From the NCBI GenBank assembly GCA_964354625.1, contig CAYHAK010000042.1, forward strand, positions 1 through 14,608: DNA of 14,608 bases, in the 5' to 3' direction. Shown in pieces: positions 1 to 6,115 of this stretch (positions within the stretch are counted from its first letter, which is position 1; each line of letters opens with the position of its first letter). The stretch comes from DATKKK01 sp964354625 (GTDB lineage Archaea > Thermoproteota > Bathyarchaeia > Bathyarchaeales > Bathycorpusculaceae). A program made the position numbers and the translations under genes. Below the pieces are notes generated by a model, which saw nothing but the letters and a program-made list of their open reading frames with translations, did not search any database and was not told where the DNA came from.

Positions 1-336
1 GGCGTTGCTGAAAGTGTGCAGACACTGAGGCAAATCCTCATACGAACAGATCAACTCTTCACGAGGCTCGACGAGGCGAAGCTCAGCGCTCCTGACCGTC
101 CAGCCCACAGGCGAAACATAAGTCCAATACTTGCTCGTGCCATCAGCCGGAAACTGCTCGATAACCGCGTCGCCGAGGCCTAGCTTGAGCAGTTCAGCCT
201 TAACGTACTCGGCAACCTCATGAAACATCGTAGAACCCTGAATACGATGAAAATGACAAACATCAGCTACAAAAGACTTTGCGACACTACCAGACAGCTC
301 GTCTATGACAGACTTGTAGGTCATGATCAGACCCAT
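1..336 (-). CDS. M28-family zinc aminopeptidase-like protein, N-terminal part (runs off left edge)
   Basis: An open frame on the minus strand runs from ATG at 336 to base 1 without a stop, giving 112 residues; an in-frame TAG lies at 354-352. The visible protein contains HRIQGSTMFHEVAEYV followed by EQFPADG, then YWTYVSPVGW, then ELRLVEPREEL. As I recall the family, this is the N-terminal lead-in seen in archaeal M28 (aminopeptidase Y-like) proteins, ahead of a protease-associated insert and the metal-binding catalytic domain. Those catalytic parts lie outside the window, so zinc ligands cannot be checked. A second in-frame ATG at 324 is an alternative start; neither has a clear ribosome site. 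A TATA-like element at 377-371 would put transcription start close to 347. The gene is divergent from the zincin at 537. The family call is by pattern memory and is fairly secure; the exact substrate is unknown. Confidence 0.75.
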   Translation of the reverse strand, partial: MGLIMTYKSVIDELSGSVAKSFVADVCHFHRIQGSTMFHEVAEYVKAELLKLGLGDAVIEQFPADGTSKYWTYVSPVGWTVRSAELRLVEPREELICSYEDLPQCLHTFSNA

Positions 337-370
337 CTCTGTATCGTAGTCCTATGCGGTAAACATGGTC

Positions 371-377
371 TAATAAG
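371..377 (-). promoter_or_regulatory. TATA-like element for the M28 peptidase gene
   Basis: Read on the minus strand this is CTTATTA, about 35 nt upstream of the ATG at 336, as expected for an archaeal TATA box with a leader of roughly 10 nt. It is a short motif with no adjacent BRE that I can confirm, so this is a weak call. Confidence 0.3.
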
Positions 378-536
378 CCTATTCTCCTCCAGGCGGATGG
401 GAAGCCTGCATTTATCGCCGAAATCGGAGAATATGTTAATATGTGTTGCAGGAGTATCCTTGATTGAATATCCGAGGGCGCAGACGCGCGCGCTAGCCTA
501 AGGTTCTAGTTTTCTTCGGAGCAAGTTGAGACGTCC

Positions 537-1076
537 ATGTTGAGCGAAACGCGAACTCGAAGTCGTAGATTGTCAGGCAAAGTGCAGATAGCTGCCTGCC
601 CTCAGAATCGCGAATTCTCCGATAGGCAGAAGAGGTTCTACGCGAAATATGCTTCGGTCACGTTCAAGACTCTGGAGAGCCCTCTTTTTCAGCGGTTTCT
701 TGACTGGATTATGCGAAGGGAGAACATTGAGGAGCGCCTAGTTGCGAGTGTCCAGGTCGAGCTGTTTCCGTTTCGGGGAGAGAACGGGAAGGGCCTTGCA
801 GGGAAGTATAACAGTAGAGGCGAGATCGTTATTTATCCGAAGCGGCTGGAGTTCTGTCGCAGGCTGGTCAAAGATTTCGAGAAGGAGATGGTTTACTTCT
901 ACATCAAGGCCAGAGCCAAGGCCACAATGATACACGAGCTCCTCCACGCAAAATATTCAAATGACGAGGCCAAAGTCAGGCGACTGACAAGAAAATACTT
1001 CACGATCTTCGCAAGACACGAGGGTGCGAGAAACGTGAACGCAGACCGCATCGTGGACATGATTTGCATGCAGTAA
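537..1076 (+). CDS. Uncharacterised archaeal HELLH zincin-like protein
   Basis: A 179-residue soluble protein with no signal peptide or membrane segment. Residues 131-138 read MIHELLHA, a zincin HExxH motif: H133 and H137 would bind zinc and E134 would be the catalytic base. E144, in the following SNDEAKVR, is a candidate third ligand. The helix after it (about 145-158, KVRRLTRKYF) is strongly basic and amphipathic. The first 45 residues are also rich in Arg and Lys. I recognise the HELLH-KY-NDE-KVR layout as one seen in small archaeal hypothetical proteins resembling SprT/M48-type minigluzincins, but I cannot name the family, and the substrate is unknown. ATG at 537 is the first start after an in-frame TAG at 507. 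No strong Shine-Dalgarno is visible. It lies divergent from a peptidase gene. Confidence 0.7.
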   Translation: MLSETRTRSRRLSGKVQIAACPQNREFSDRQKRFYAKYASVTFKTLESPLFQRFLDWIMRRENIEERLVASVQVELFPFRGENGKGLAGKYNSRGEIVIYPKRLEFCRRLVKDFEKEMVYFYIKARAKATMIHELLHAKYSNDEAKVRRLTRKYFTIFARHEGARNVNADRIVDMICMQ

Positions 1077-1085
1077 GAAGAATAT

Positions 1086-1103
1086 CCCCGAAGAAAAGCG
1101 GGG
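1086..1103. terminator. Short GC hairpin after the zincin stop codon
   Basis: CCCCG at 1086-1090 can pair with CGGGG at 1099-1103 around an 8-nt A-rich loop, starting 10 nt after the TAA of the zincin gene. The position fits an RNA 3'-end structure. No T-run follows, so a terminator role is only a guess. Confidence 0.3.
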
Positions 1104-1121
1104 TAATTCGAAGTTTAGGCT

Positions 1122-1365
1122 GGTTTGTCGGTTTTTCTCTCTGGGCAAGGCAAGGGCCAGAAGGGTTGCTGTCATAAGCAGGGCAAGCATTACCGGTGGC
1201 GGAGGCTCTGGAACCACAATGTACTGGCATTCGTAACCCAGTTCCTCGCTCGTTGTCGTGTTGCCTGCCCTGTCCTCGGCCGTGATAGCGTAGGTCACGA
1301 GAAGCCCCAAGGGAACGCACGTATCGTGGCGCGCGTTGCCAAGAGGCATCTCAACCATATTCCCG
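1122..1365 (-). pseudogene. Decayed C-terminal end of a secreted, membrane-anchored surface protein
   Basis: On the minus strand this stretch translates into a recognisable tail of a surface protein. It has an Ig/PKD-like strand pair (VTYAITAEDRAGNTTTSEE, then LGYECQYIVVPEPPPP), a hydrophobic segment VMLALLMTATLLALALP, and a charged end, PREKNR. A fibronectin- or PKD-like domain, then a Pro-rich linker, one membrane helix and a basic tail is the usual C-terminal anchor of archaeal envelope proteins. No gene body remains: the open frame would have to begin at 1433, inside the start of tgtA, and it has no stop after the basic tail but runs on through the antisense of the zincin gene to 957. I therefore read it as a remnant left by deletion and loss of the stop codon, not an intact gene. 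An intact short membrane protein cannot be excluded. Confidence 0.5.
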
Positions 1366-1377
1366 TGTGTTGAACGT

Positions 1378-1384
1378 TTTTTAA
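1378..1384 (+). promoter_or_regulatory. TATA-like element for tgtA
   Basis: TTTTTAA lies 34-40 nt upstream of the tgtA ATG at 1418, so transcription would begin near 1405-1408 with a leader of about 10 nt. AAGG at 1408-1411 could be a weak ribosome site. Confidence 0.45.
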
Positions 1385-1417
1385 GCCAGTTCGTCTGTCT
1401 TTGTCTAAGGTTCAACG

Positions 1418-3025
1418 ATGTCTTTTGAGACAAAAGAGAAGGATGTGCTAGGCAGAATCGGAAAGCTCAAGACGAAGAGCGGAACGATAGAAACACCGTT
1501 GCTGTTTCCAGTCGTGAACCCAACCACGCAGTTGATCCCGCCTCGGCGTATTCGTGAGGAGTTCGGCTTCGAGGCGTTGATTACTAACGCGTATATTTTG
1601 AAGAACCGCTTCCAGAACCAGCCCATCGAGCACGGCCTGCACAGGTTTCTAGACTTCAATGGTACAGTAATGACCGACTCAGGCGCCTACCAAATCTTGG
1701 TTTACGGCGACATACGGGCCACGCAGAAGGAAATCGTGCAGTACCAGGAGCGGATCGGCTCGGACATTGCCACGATTTTGGACATCCCCACAGGCTGGAA
1801 AGTCACGGAAGAGCATGCGCAGAAGACCGTTGACGAAACCCTCAAACGCGCAAAAGAGTTCTGCAGCTACAAGACGAGAAGCGACGTGCTGTGGGTTGGC
1901 CCAGTGCAGGGCGGACGATATCTGAATCTCGTGGCACGCTCCGCCAAGCAGATGGGCAAGCTGCCCTTCCAAATCCACGCCCTCGGAAGCCCCACCGAAG
2001 TCATGGAACGCTATCGCTTCGACGTGCTCGTAGACATGATCATGGCGGCGAAGATGAACCTGCCAGCAGATAGGCCGCTGCACCTGTTTGGCGCAGGCCA
2101 CCCATTCATGTTCGCGCTCGCAGTCGCGCTGGGTTGCGACCTGTTCGACTCCGCCGCCTATGCTCTGTACGCGAAAGAAGACCGCTACATGACCGAAACA
2201 GGCACCCACAGACTCGAAGAGCTCGAACACTTCCCTTGCGCGTGCCCACGATGCACGAAGGCCACGCCGAAGCAGGTTCGGGAACTGCCTGAACGTGAAA
2301 GAGAGGTGTTTCTTGCGGAGCACAACCTTTACGTGTGCGCCTCCGAGATCAGGCGCGTAAAACAGGCCGTCGAGGACGGCAGGCTCTGGGAACTGCTGGA
2401 GGCACGGGCGCACACGCATCCTTCGCTGATGACTGCTGTTAAGAGGATTGGCATGTACAGCGAGTTCATTGAGAGGCACGCGCCTTCCGTGAGGGACAGT
2501 GGCCTCTTCTACTTCACCAGCCTTGGACTCGCACGCCCAGAAATCACACACTACACGAAACGCCTGCGCGAACGATACGCTAAGCCCAAGAATGCCACCG
2601 CGCTACTGCTGTTTCCGCAAACGCAAACGAAGCCATTCCACAAGGCACATGAGTACAAGCAATTCGCGAAGGCCCTCAAACAGAAAAACGTGCACACCTG
2701 CTTCTACGCCGCACCCTTCGGCATAATCCCCATCGAACTCGATGAGGTCTACCCGCTAAGCCAGCACGAGACCGCCATGCCGCTTGACAGGGAAACCAGA
2801 GAACACGTTGCCCGCCACACATCTGAATACATCAAACGTGCAGGCTACAAGGCAGTCATACTCATAAACGACCCACAAAACTGGGGCAAGACAATAGCAG
2901 ACGCCTCCAAAAGGACGTGCAAACAGAACAGCATTAAGCTCGAAATCAAGAACTACAGAAAAGATGCACTCTACGCAAAAACCTGGAGAGTAGAGCCCTC
3001 TCATCGGCTGTTTCAAGCACTTTGA
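1418..3025 (+). CDS. tgtA: Archaeosine tRNA-guanine transglycosylase (ArcTGT), without PUA domain
   Basis: ArcTGT exchanges guanine-15 in the tRNA D-loop for preQ0, the first step on the tRNA in archaeosine formation. The 535-residue protein has the TGT TIM barrel in about residues 8-350. D87 in TDSGAYQ is the expected general base, and D244 in DLFDSAAYALYAKEDRY the expected nucleophile. GPVQGG is at 161-166. The structural zinc site is C274, C276, C279 and H302 (CACPRC, then LAEHNLYV). The C-terminal part (about 385-535) contains LLLFPQTQTKPFHKAHEYK and AAPFGIIPIELDEVYPLSQHE, resembling the module that follows the catalytic domain in ArcS and in TACK-type TgtA. Euryarchaeal ArcTGT runs to about 580 residues with a terminal PUA domain; none is visible here, so tRNA binding may use a separate PUA protein. 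Start ATG at 1418 follows a plausible TATA box. Confidence 0.93.
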   Translation: MSFETKEKDVLGRIGKLKTKSGTIETPLLFPVVNPTTQLIPPRRIREEFGFEALITNAYILKNRFQNQPIEHGLHRFLDFNGTVMTDSGAYQILVYGDIRATQKEIVQYQERIGSDIATILDIPTGWKVTEEHAQKTVDETLKRAKEFCSYKTRSDVLWVGPVQGGRYLNLVARSAKQMGKLPFQIHALGSPTEVMERYRFDVLVDMIMAAKMNLPADRPLHLFGAGHPFMFALAVALGCDLFDSAAYALYAKEDRYMTETGTHRLEELEHFPCACPRCTKATPKQVRELPEREREVFLAEHNLYVCASEIRRVKQAVEDGRLWELLEARAHTHPSLMTAVKRIGMYSEFIERHAPSVRDSGLFYFTSLGLARPEITHYTKRLRERYAKPKNATALLLFPQTQTKPFHKAHEYKQFAKALKQKNVHTCFYAAPFGIIPIELDEVYPLSQHETAMPLDRETREHVARHTSEYIKRAGYKAVILINDPQNWGKTIADASKRTCKQNSIKLEIKNYRKDALYAKTWRVEPSHRLFQAL

Positions 3026-3090
3026 ACACGTGGTCGCCGCGCGCGTTGCTTGGGTTTTCTGGGCGGTTGACAGCCTTTGCATTTTTCCGG

Positions 3091-3114
3091 GTTTTATGGA
3101 GAGTTTTATGGAGA
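3091..3114. repeat. Perfect tandem duplication of a 12-mer
   Basis: GTTTTATGGAGA occurs twice head to tail, at 3091-3102 and 3103-3114, 66 nt after the tgtA stop. It may be a slippage duplication; each copy contains a T-run that could act in transcription termination after tgtA. Confidence 0.9.
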
Positions 3115-3434
3115 TAAAGTGTGAGAAAGTCCGACGCGCGCGCCACAGAATTGTGAGGCAACAGTGGCGTCACATAGAAGGGTGTGTGAGACGTGAATAA
3201 AGTTCAGATAAGAAGACGGAATAGAGACAAAACCGACGGAAACGACGGAGAACGGACAAAAATGGGAATTTCGGACTTGGAACGTGTGGGCGGTGGACTG
3301 CTTCCGAAGCTCTGTGAGTGGCGACGGAGATGGCTGTCTAATAGAGCTGCTGTGCTTGCGCCTGCAGACGGGCGGTGAGGGCGCGCGAAGATTGTCATGA
3401 ATGCGCGATCAGCTGTTTCGGTGTTTAGGTAAGG

Positions 3435-3442
3435 TTTTATTG
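3435..3442 (+). promoter_or_regulatory. TATA-like element for the small membrane protein gene
   Basis: TTTTATTG lies about 36 nt upstream of the GTG at 3474, suggesting transcription starts near 3463 with a leader of about 10 nt. GGTGGT at 3465-3470 could serve as the ribosome site. Confidence 0.4.
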
Positions 3443-3473
3443 TACGCGTGTTGATGTTTGGCTTGGTGGTTCA

Positions 3474-3890
3474 GTGGGAAAGGCTCCTATTGGCGTGACC
3501 GTTGTAGGGGTTTTGACTTTGTTGGGTGCAATGGGCGATTTCTTATTCGCCACCTTGTGGGTGGCGCTAGGTGCCATGGGTGGGCCTCCACTGGCTGGCT
3601 TCACTCCGCCGGTCTCCTATTGGATCGTGCTTTTCAACTCTCTCCTGCTTTCCGTCATTTCATTAGTCGTTTCTATTGGAATGCTCCGGGGCGTGAGGGT
3701 TGTTTGGTATTTGGCGATTGCACTTTGGTCGTTCACAGCGGCACATTACTGCTATGCGGCTTCACTCATATTCAGTGGTGAGAATCTGGTGATCATGGCT
3801 GCTTTGGCAGTCTTGGTGAATATCGCTTTGATTGTTTACTTCCAGTCAAAGCATGTCCGGGGTTACTTCTTGGGCCACCGGACCAGTTAG
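3474..3890 (+). CDS. Small four-helix integral membrane protein, function unknown
   Basis: A 138-residue hydrophobic protein. Four membrane segments can be seen at about residues 7-33, 47-70, 75-100 and 104-123, with a short basic C-terminal tail (SKHVRGYFLGHR). The opening APIGVTVVGVLTLLGA resembles the start of many small archaeal membrane proteins of unknown role that share a P-x-GVT-x-hydrophobic opening. No catalytic or transport motif is visible. GTG at 3474 is the only start codon before the first helix, with GGTGGT just upstream and a TATA-like box at 3435. It is convergent with the thioredoxin-like gene: the two stop codons overlap by 4 nt (3887-3890). A role cannot be assigned. Confidence 0.7.
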   Translation: MGKAPIGVTVVGVLTLLGAMGDFLFATLWVALGAMGGPPLAGFTPPVSYWIVLFNSLLLSVISLVVSIGMLRGVRVVWYLAIALWSFTAAHYCYAASLIFSGENLVIMAALAVLVNIALIVYFQSKHVRGYFLGHRTS

Positions 3891-4168
3891 TGCTTACTTG
3901 CATGGTTGCCGAGGAGAACAAGCGCTTTCAGGTCTTCAGGACGAGGGATGCCGTAGAATGTTTTGCGTCCACGACAGACTCCTGGAGCCTTTGCTCCTCT
4001 CAATCTCATCATTAGTCTCTTCAGGAAGCGCATGGCTCCTAGGTCAACGACTTCGTGTTGAATGCCCTTATGCTTGCAGAACTCGTCAACGCATGCCAAC
4101 GTTGCTATGTCGCCATTGCATAGGCAGCGCGCTGGCATTCTGATAGTCAACTCGCGGCTAATTGTCAT
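3887..4168 (-). CDS. Thioredoxin/glutaredoxin-fold protein without a classical CxxC
   Basis: The 93-residue frame from ATG at 4168 can be laid out as a minimal thioredoxin fold. It has strand ELTIRMP, a helix CNGDIATLACVDEFCKHKG, strand IQHEVVDLG, a basic helix (FLKRLMMRLRG), then AKAPGVCRGRKTFYG, whose Pro fits the cis-proline site. It ends with GIPRPEDLKAL, like the last glutaredoxin helix. The active-site region reads RCLCNGD, that is CxC rather than CxxC, and three more cysteines follow (in ACVD, EFCK and GVCRG). It could be a redox protein, a metal-binding variant, or a fold without catalysis. Codon choice looks normal for the window. Starts at 4186 or 4261 are also open; no clear ribosome site separates them. 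The fold is an inference from the strand and helix pattern. Confidence 0.55.
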   Translation of the reverse strand: MTISRELTIRMPARCLCNGDIATLACVDEFCKHKGIQHEVVDLGAMRFLKRLMMRLRGAKAPGVCRGRKTFYGIPRPEDLKALVLLGNHASKH

Positions 4169-4184
4169 CGGAACACTTGAGATC

Positions 4185-4322
4185 ATGAGGATTCTTCGCA
4201 TACCAGACACAGAGGGAATCGAGATGTCTGATGAGAGACGAGAGAAAGCCTTCGAATACATTGCAGAGCTAAGAAAAAAAATCGCTCATTCCCGACGAGA
4301 ACCAGTAGTTCAAGCGCGCTAA
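4185..4322 (+). CDS. Possible 45-residue basic protein, doubtful
   Basis: The frame from ATG at 4185 encodes a highly charged peptide with a helix-forming core, ERREKAFEYIAELRKKIAHS. An internal ATG at 4224 gives 32 residues and has GGGA a few bases upstream. It is divergent from the thioredoxin-like gene, and if that gene starts at 4186 the two start codons share the bases CATG. No family is recognised. The amphipathic helix is the only sign that it is real. Confidence 0.22.
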   Translation: MRILRIPDTEGIEMSDERREKAFEYIAELRKKIAHSRREPVVQAR

Positions 4323-4375
4323 CCAAAGAGAGCACCCTGCCACTTTCCTATCAGAATAAATGGCACTATTCGGCA

Positions 4376-4390
4376 TTGCCTTCGAGGCAA
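4376..4390. terminator. Perfect 6-bp hairpin between converging genes
   Basis: TTGCCT (4376-4381) pairs perfectly with AGGCAA (4385-4390) around a TCG loop. A weaker 5-bp pair, TGCCA/TGGCA (4338-4342 with 4361-4365), lies beside it. The location, downstream of the minus-strand CBS gene and the plus-strand small ORF, fits an RNA 3'-end structure. No T-run is adjacent. Confidence 0.25.
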
Positions 4391-4499
4391 ATAGATGAGC
4401 ATAGTGCACTTTTGGACTGTTAGGTGCTTTGAAATGCGAAAAAGAACGTATGCCTAGGGGGCTTGAAAGCGTGCGCGGAGTGGTTTGCCAGCAAATCCT

Positions 4500-5006
4500 T
4501 TAGACGATGTAGAAGCCGATGACTTTCTGTATGCTTTTTGGTGTCGCTTGTTTCGCGGTGAGCTGCTTCAGCATTCTTATCATCTGAGGCTGAAAGCGTG
4601 CAATGTCTGTTAGGGTCACTATGCCCACAAGCTTGTTTGCGTCTGTTACGGCCAGCTTCTTTATCTTCTTCTGAAACATCAGCTTCACAGCTTCCTCCAA
4701 ATCCATGGTTGGTTCAACGACAACCAGCGGAGTCGTCATGATCTCCTTGACCTTAGTACTCTTAGCATCTCTGACTTCCCCAATAATCCTTCTTAGGAAG
4801 TCCCTTTCCGTCACGATGCCCATAGCCCTCCCTTTCCCTAGGACTATGAGGCTGCCTATTTGGAATTCGTTCATGATGTCGACAGCCTCCTTGACCGTGG
4901 AGTCTCCATCCACAGTTACTACCTCCCTCACCATTACATCTCCGACCTTCAGCGGTATCGAGTCTTCTCTCTGTTCCTTTTCGTTCTGATCTGACAACAA
5001 AACCAC
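4500..5006 (-). CDS. Two-CBS-domain protein, probable adenine-nucleotide sensor
   Basis: A 168-residue soluble protein made of a CBS pair: CBS1 at about 23-80 (VGDVMVREVVTVDGDSTVKEAVDIM, continuing to GIVTERDFLRRI) and CBS2 at about 87-140 (VKEIMTTPLVVVEPTMDLEEAV, continuing to GIVTLTDIA). The GIVTxxD motifs, at 64-70 and 128-134, are where CBS pairs contact nucleotide phosphates and ribose. Stand-alone CBS pairs in archaea usually bind AMP, ATP or SAM and regulate a partner; the partner is not evident here. The short N-terminus is acidic and disordered, and the C-terminal ~28 residues form a basic tail. GTG at 5006 is forced by a TAA directly upstream. A TATATA box 25 nt before it suggests a leaderless message. 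The neighbours give no functional hint. Confidence 0.9.
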   Translation of the reverse strand: MVLLSDQNEKEQREDSIPLKVGDVMVREVVTVDGDSTVKEAVDIMNEFQIGSLIVLGKGRAMGIVTERDFLRRIIGEVRDAKSTKVKEIMTTPLVVVEPTMDLEEAVKLMFQKKIKKLAVTDANKLVGIVTLTDIARFQPQMIRMLKQLTAKQATPKSIQKVIGFYIV

Positions 5007-5030
5007 TTATCTGACTGTTAACGAACGTCA

Positions 5031-5036
5031 TATATA
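5031..5036 (-). promoter_or_regulatory. TATA box of the CBS gene, leaderless spacing
   Basis: TATATA (within CTATATATGACG on the minus strand) has its near edge 25 nt from the GTG start at 5006. With the usual archaeal spacing, transcription starts at or next to the start codon. No Shine-Dalgarno is present, which agrees with leaderless translation. Confidence 0.6.
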
Positions 5037-5040
5037 GGTT

Positions 5041-5465
5041 CTATTCTCAGAGCGCGGCAAACGAAGTCGGCAAGCCTACGTTCTCGGAGAGAGTGGTTTG
5101 CTCGAATTCGAACGCCTTCAACGACCACGCGCGCGCTATTGTTAGAGCAGAAAGGGAGGGCAGTAATCGCGCACGCATGTTGAAGCGACTTGGAGGACAG
5201 TGTGTACCAGAACAGAAAAAAGGGAGTTGTCGGAGACGGCGGAGATGCCCCACTGGACTATAGGCGCGCCATCTATTTCGTCCTATAGATCGGCAAGTCG
5301 CCAGTCAAAAGCATCTTTCACCGACCATCAAAGCCACTGCAGGGCCTCACTGAGAATTGAATGTGTGTCTAGGTGGGGTCAGAATCCTTCAGCCACATGT
5401 GAGACAAAACGTCTTTAACCAGCCCTCACATTTAGTTGCTCTGCAAAAACATGAGCGCATGAACC
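5041..5465. other. 425-nt intergenic stretch without a supported gene
   Basis: Open frames exist on both strands (minus 5047-5253, plus 5200-5418), but they have no recognisable family, no ribosome site, and a composition unlike the neighbouring genes. The region contains an alternating CG tract at 5128-5136 and a possible 7-bp stem, CTATAGG at 5258-5264 with CCTATAG at 5282-5288. It also contains TATA-like stretches (5412-5418, 5429-5435) that could serve the PHP gene. It may be decayed coding DNA. Confidence 0.45.
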
Positions 5466-6071
5466 TTGATTCGAGCTGATTTGCATTTTCACACGCGCTA
5501 TTCGCTTGATGCCACACAGCAGCCTAGAACCATAGTCGAGCGCCTCAACAGGCACCCAACACTCAATGCCATCGCCATAACCGACCACAACACGACCAAA
5601 GGCTATCTGGAAACACGCGAATACGCAAAAGCATACCCCGACTTACTTATCATTCCAGGCGTCGAAATCAGCGCTGAAGAAGGCGAAATCATCGTGCTCG
5701 GCCTGACCGAACTGCTACCCAAACCATGGAAGGCCCAAGGCATAATCGACCACGCAAAAGCAAATGGCTATGTGACCATCGCGCCGCACCCGTACCGCGG
5801 ACTAGGCCTCAAAGACCTAGTAAAAGAGCTAAACGTAGACGCCATCGAAACCCTCAACGGCATAACCGAACCAGAACTCAACAAACAAGCCCAGCAAGTG
5901 GCCAACGCAAGGAAACTGCCCTGCACCGCTGGCAGCGATGCACACTTTGACGATGACGCGTGGAACGTTCAGACGGAAATTCATGCCCCATTGGACGTTG
6001 ACACTATTCTCAAAGCCATCAGAACAGGCCAGACGCACGCACTTCCACTCCAAAATTCAACACACTTTTAA
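5466..6071 (+). CDS. PHP-domain metal-dependent phosphoesterase
   Basis: A 201-residue protein that is essentially one PHP domain, a seven-stranded barrel binding two or three metals and hydrolysing phosphoesters. The metal-ligand motifs are all present and in order: H7 and H9 (DLHFHTRYS), D40 and H41 (ITDHNT), E67 (PGVEIS), H108 (APHPYRG), and D158 with H160 (GSDAHF). Family members of this size include 5'-3' exonuclease/RNase AM-type enzymes and 3',5'-nucleotide phosphatases; the substrate cannot be read from the sequence. The start is TTG at 5466, which puts DLHFH at the N-terminal position usual for the family. An in-frame ATG at 5451 is separated from it by a TGA at 5460-5462. It precedes the aCPSF2 nuclease by 44 nt on the same strand, which makes a role in RNA or nucleotide turnover plausible but unproven. 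Confidence 0.88.
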   Translation: MIRADLHFHTRYSLDATQQPRTIVERLNRHPTLNAIAITDHNTTKGYLETREYAKAYPDLLIIPGVEISAEEGEIIVLGLTELLPKPWKAQGIIDHAKANGYVTIAPHPYRGLGLKDLVKELNVDAIETLNGITEPELNKQAQQVANARKLPCTAGSDAHFDDDAWNVQTEIHAPLDVDTILKAIRTGQTHALPLQNSTHF

Positions 6072-6075
6072 AATA
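6066..6075 (+). promoter_or_regulatory. TATA-like element for the aCPSF2 gene
   Basis: TTTTAAAATA overlaps the PHP stop codon (6069-6071) and lies 40-50 nt before the ATG at 6116, so the nuclease operon may have its own promoter in addition to read-through. Confidence 0.4.
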
Positions 6076-6115
6076 CAACCAACCATGAATACTGAGTAAA
6101 ACGGATGCAAAACAA

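Larger units (their letters stand above)
3026..3473. other. 448-nt intergenic stretch with no convincing gene
   Basis: It holds a perfect tandem 12-bp repeat (3091-3114), three alternating CG tracts (3038-3045, 3135-3143, 3381-3387), and a purine-rich stretch with GACGGA at 3215, 3235 and 3244. A GTG-initiated frame at 3193-3378 (61 residues, strongly basic at its N-terminus) has no ribosome site and no recognisable family, and its antisense frame is about as open. I do not call a gene here. No tRNA or obvious box C/D RNA was seen. Confidence 0.5.

Noticed and set aside
957..1121. Continuation of the surface-protein remnant frame into the zincin gene
   Set aside because: Beyond the basic tail the sequence is simply the antisense of the zincin 3' end and its hairpin, with no family features.
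1679..2551. Long antisense frame (290 residues) inside tgtA
   Set aside because: It is a shadow of the tgtA codon pattern; the plus-strand protein has all catalytic motifs.
3193..3378. GTG-initiated 61-residue basic frame
   Set aside because: No ribosome site and no recognised family, and the antisense frame is equally open.
3461..3490. tRNA D-loop-like string GGTGGTTCAGTGGG
   Set aside because: There is no matching acceptor stem, anticodon arm or T-loop; it is the ribosome site and start of the small membrane protein gene.
5047..5418. Overlapping open frames on both strands in the gap before the PHP gene
   Set aside because: Composition is unlike neighbouring genes, no start signals were seen, and no family is recognised.
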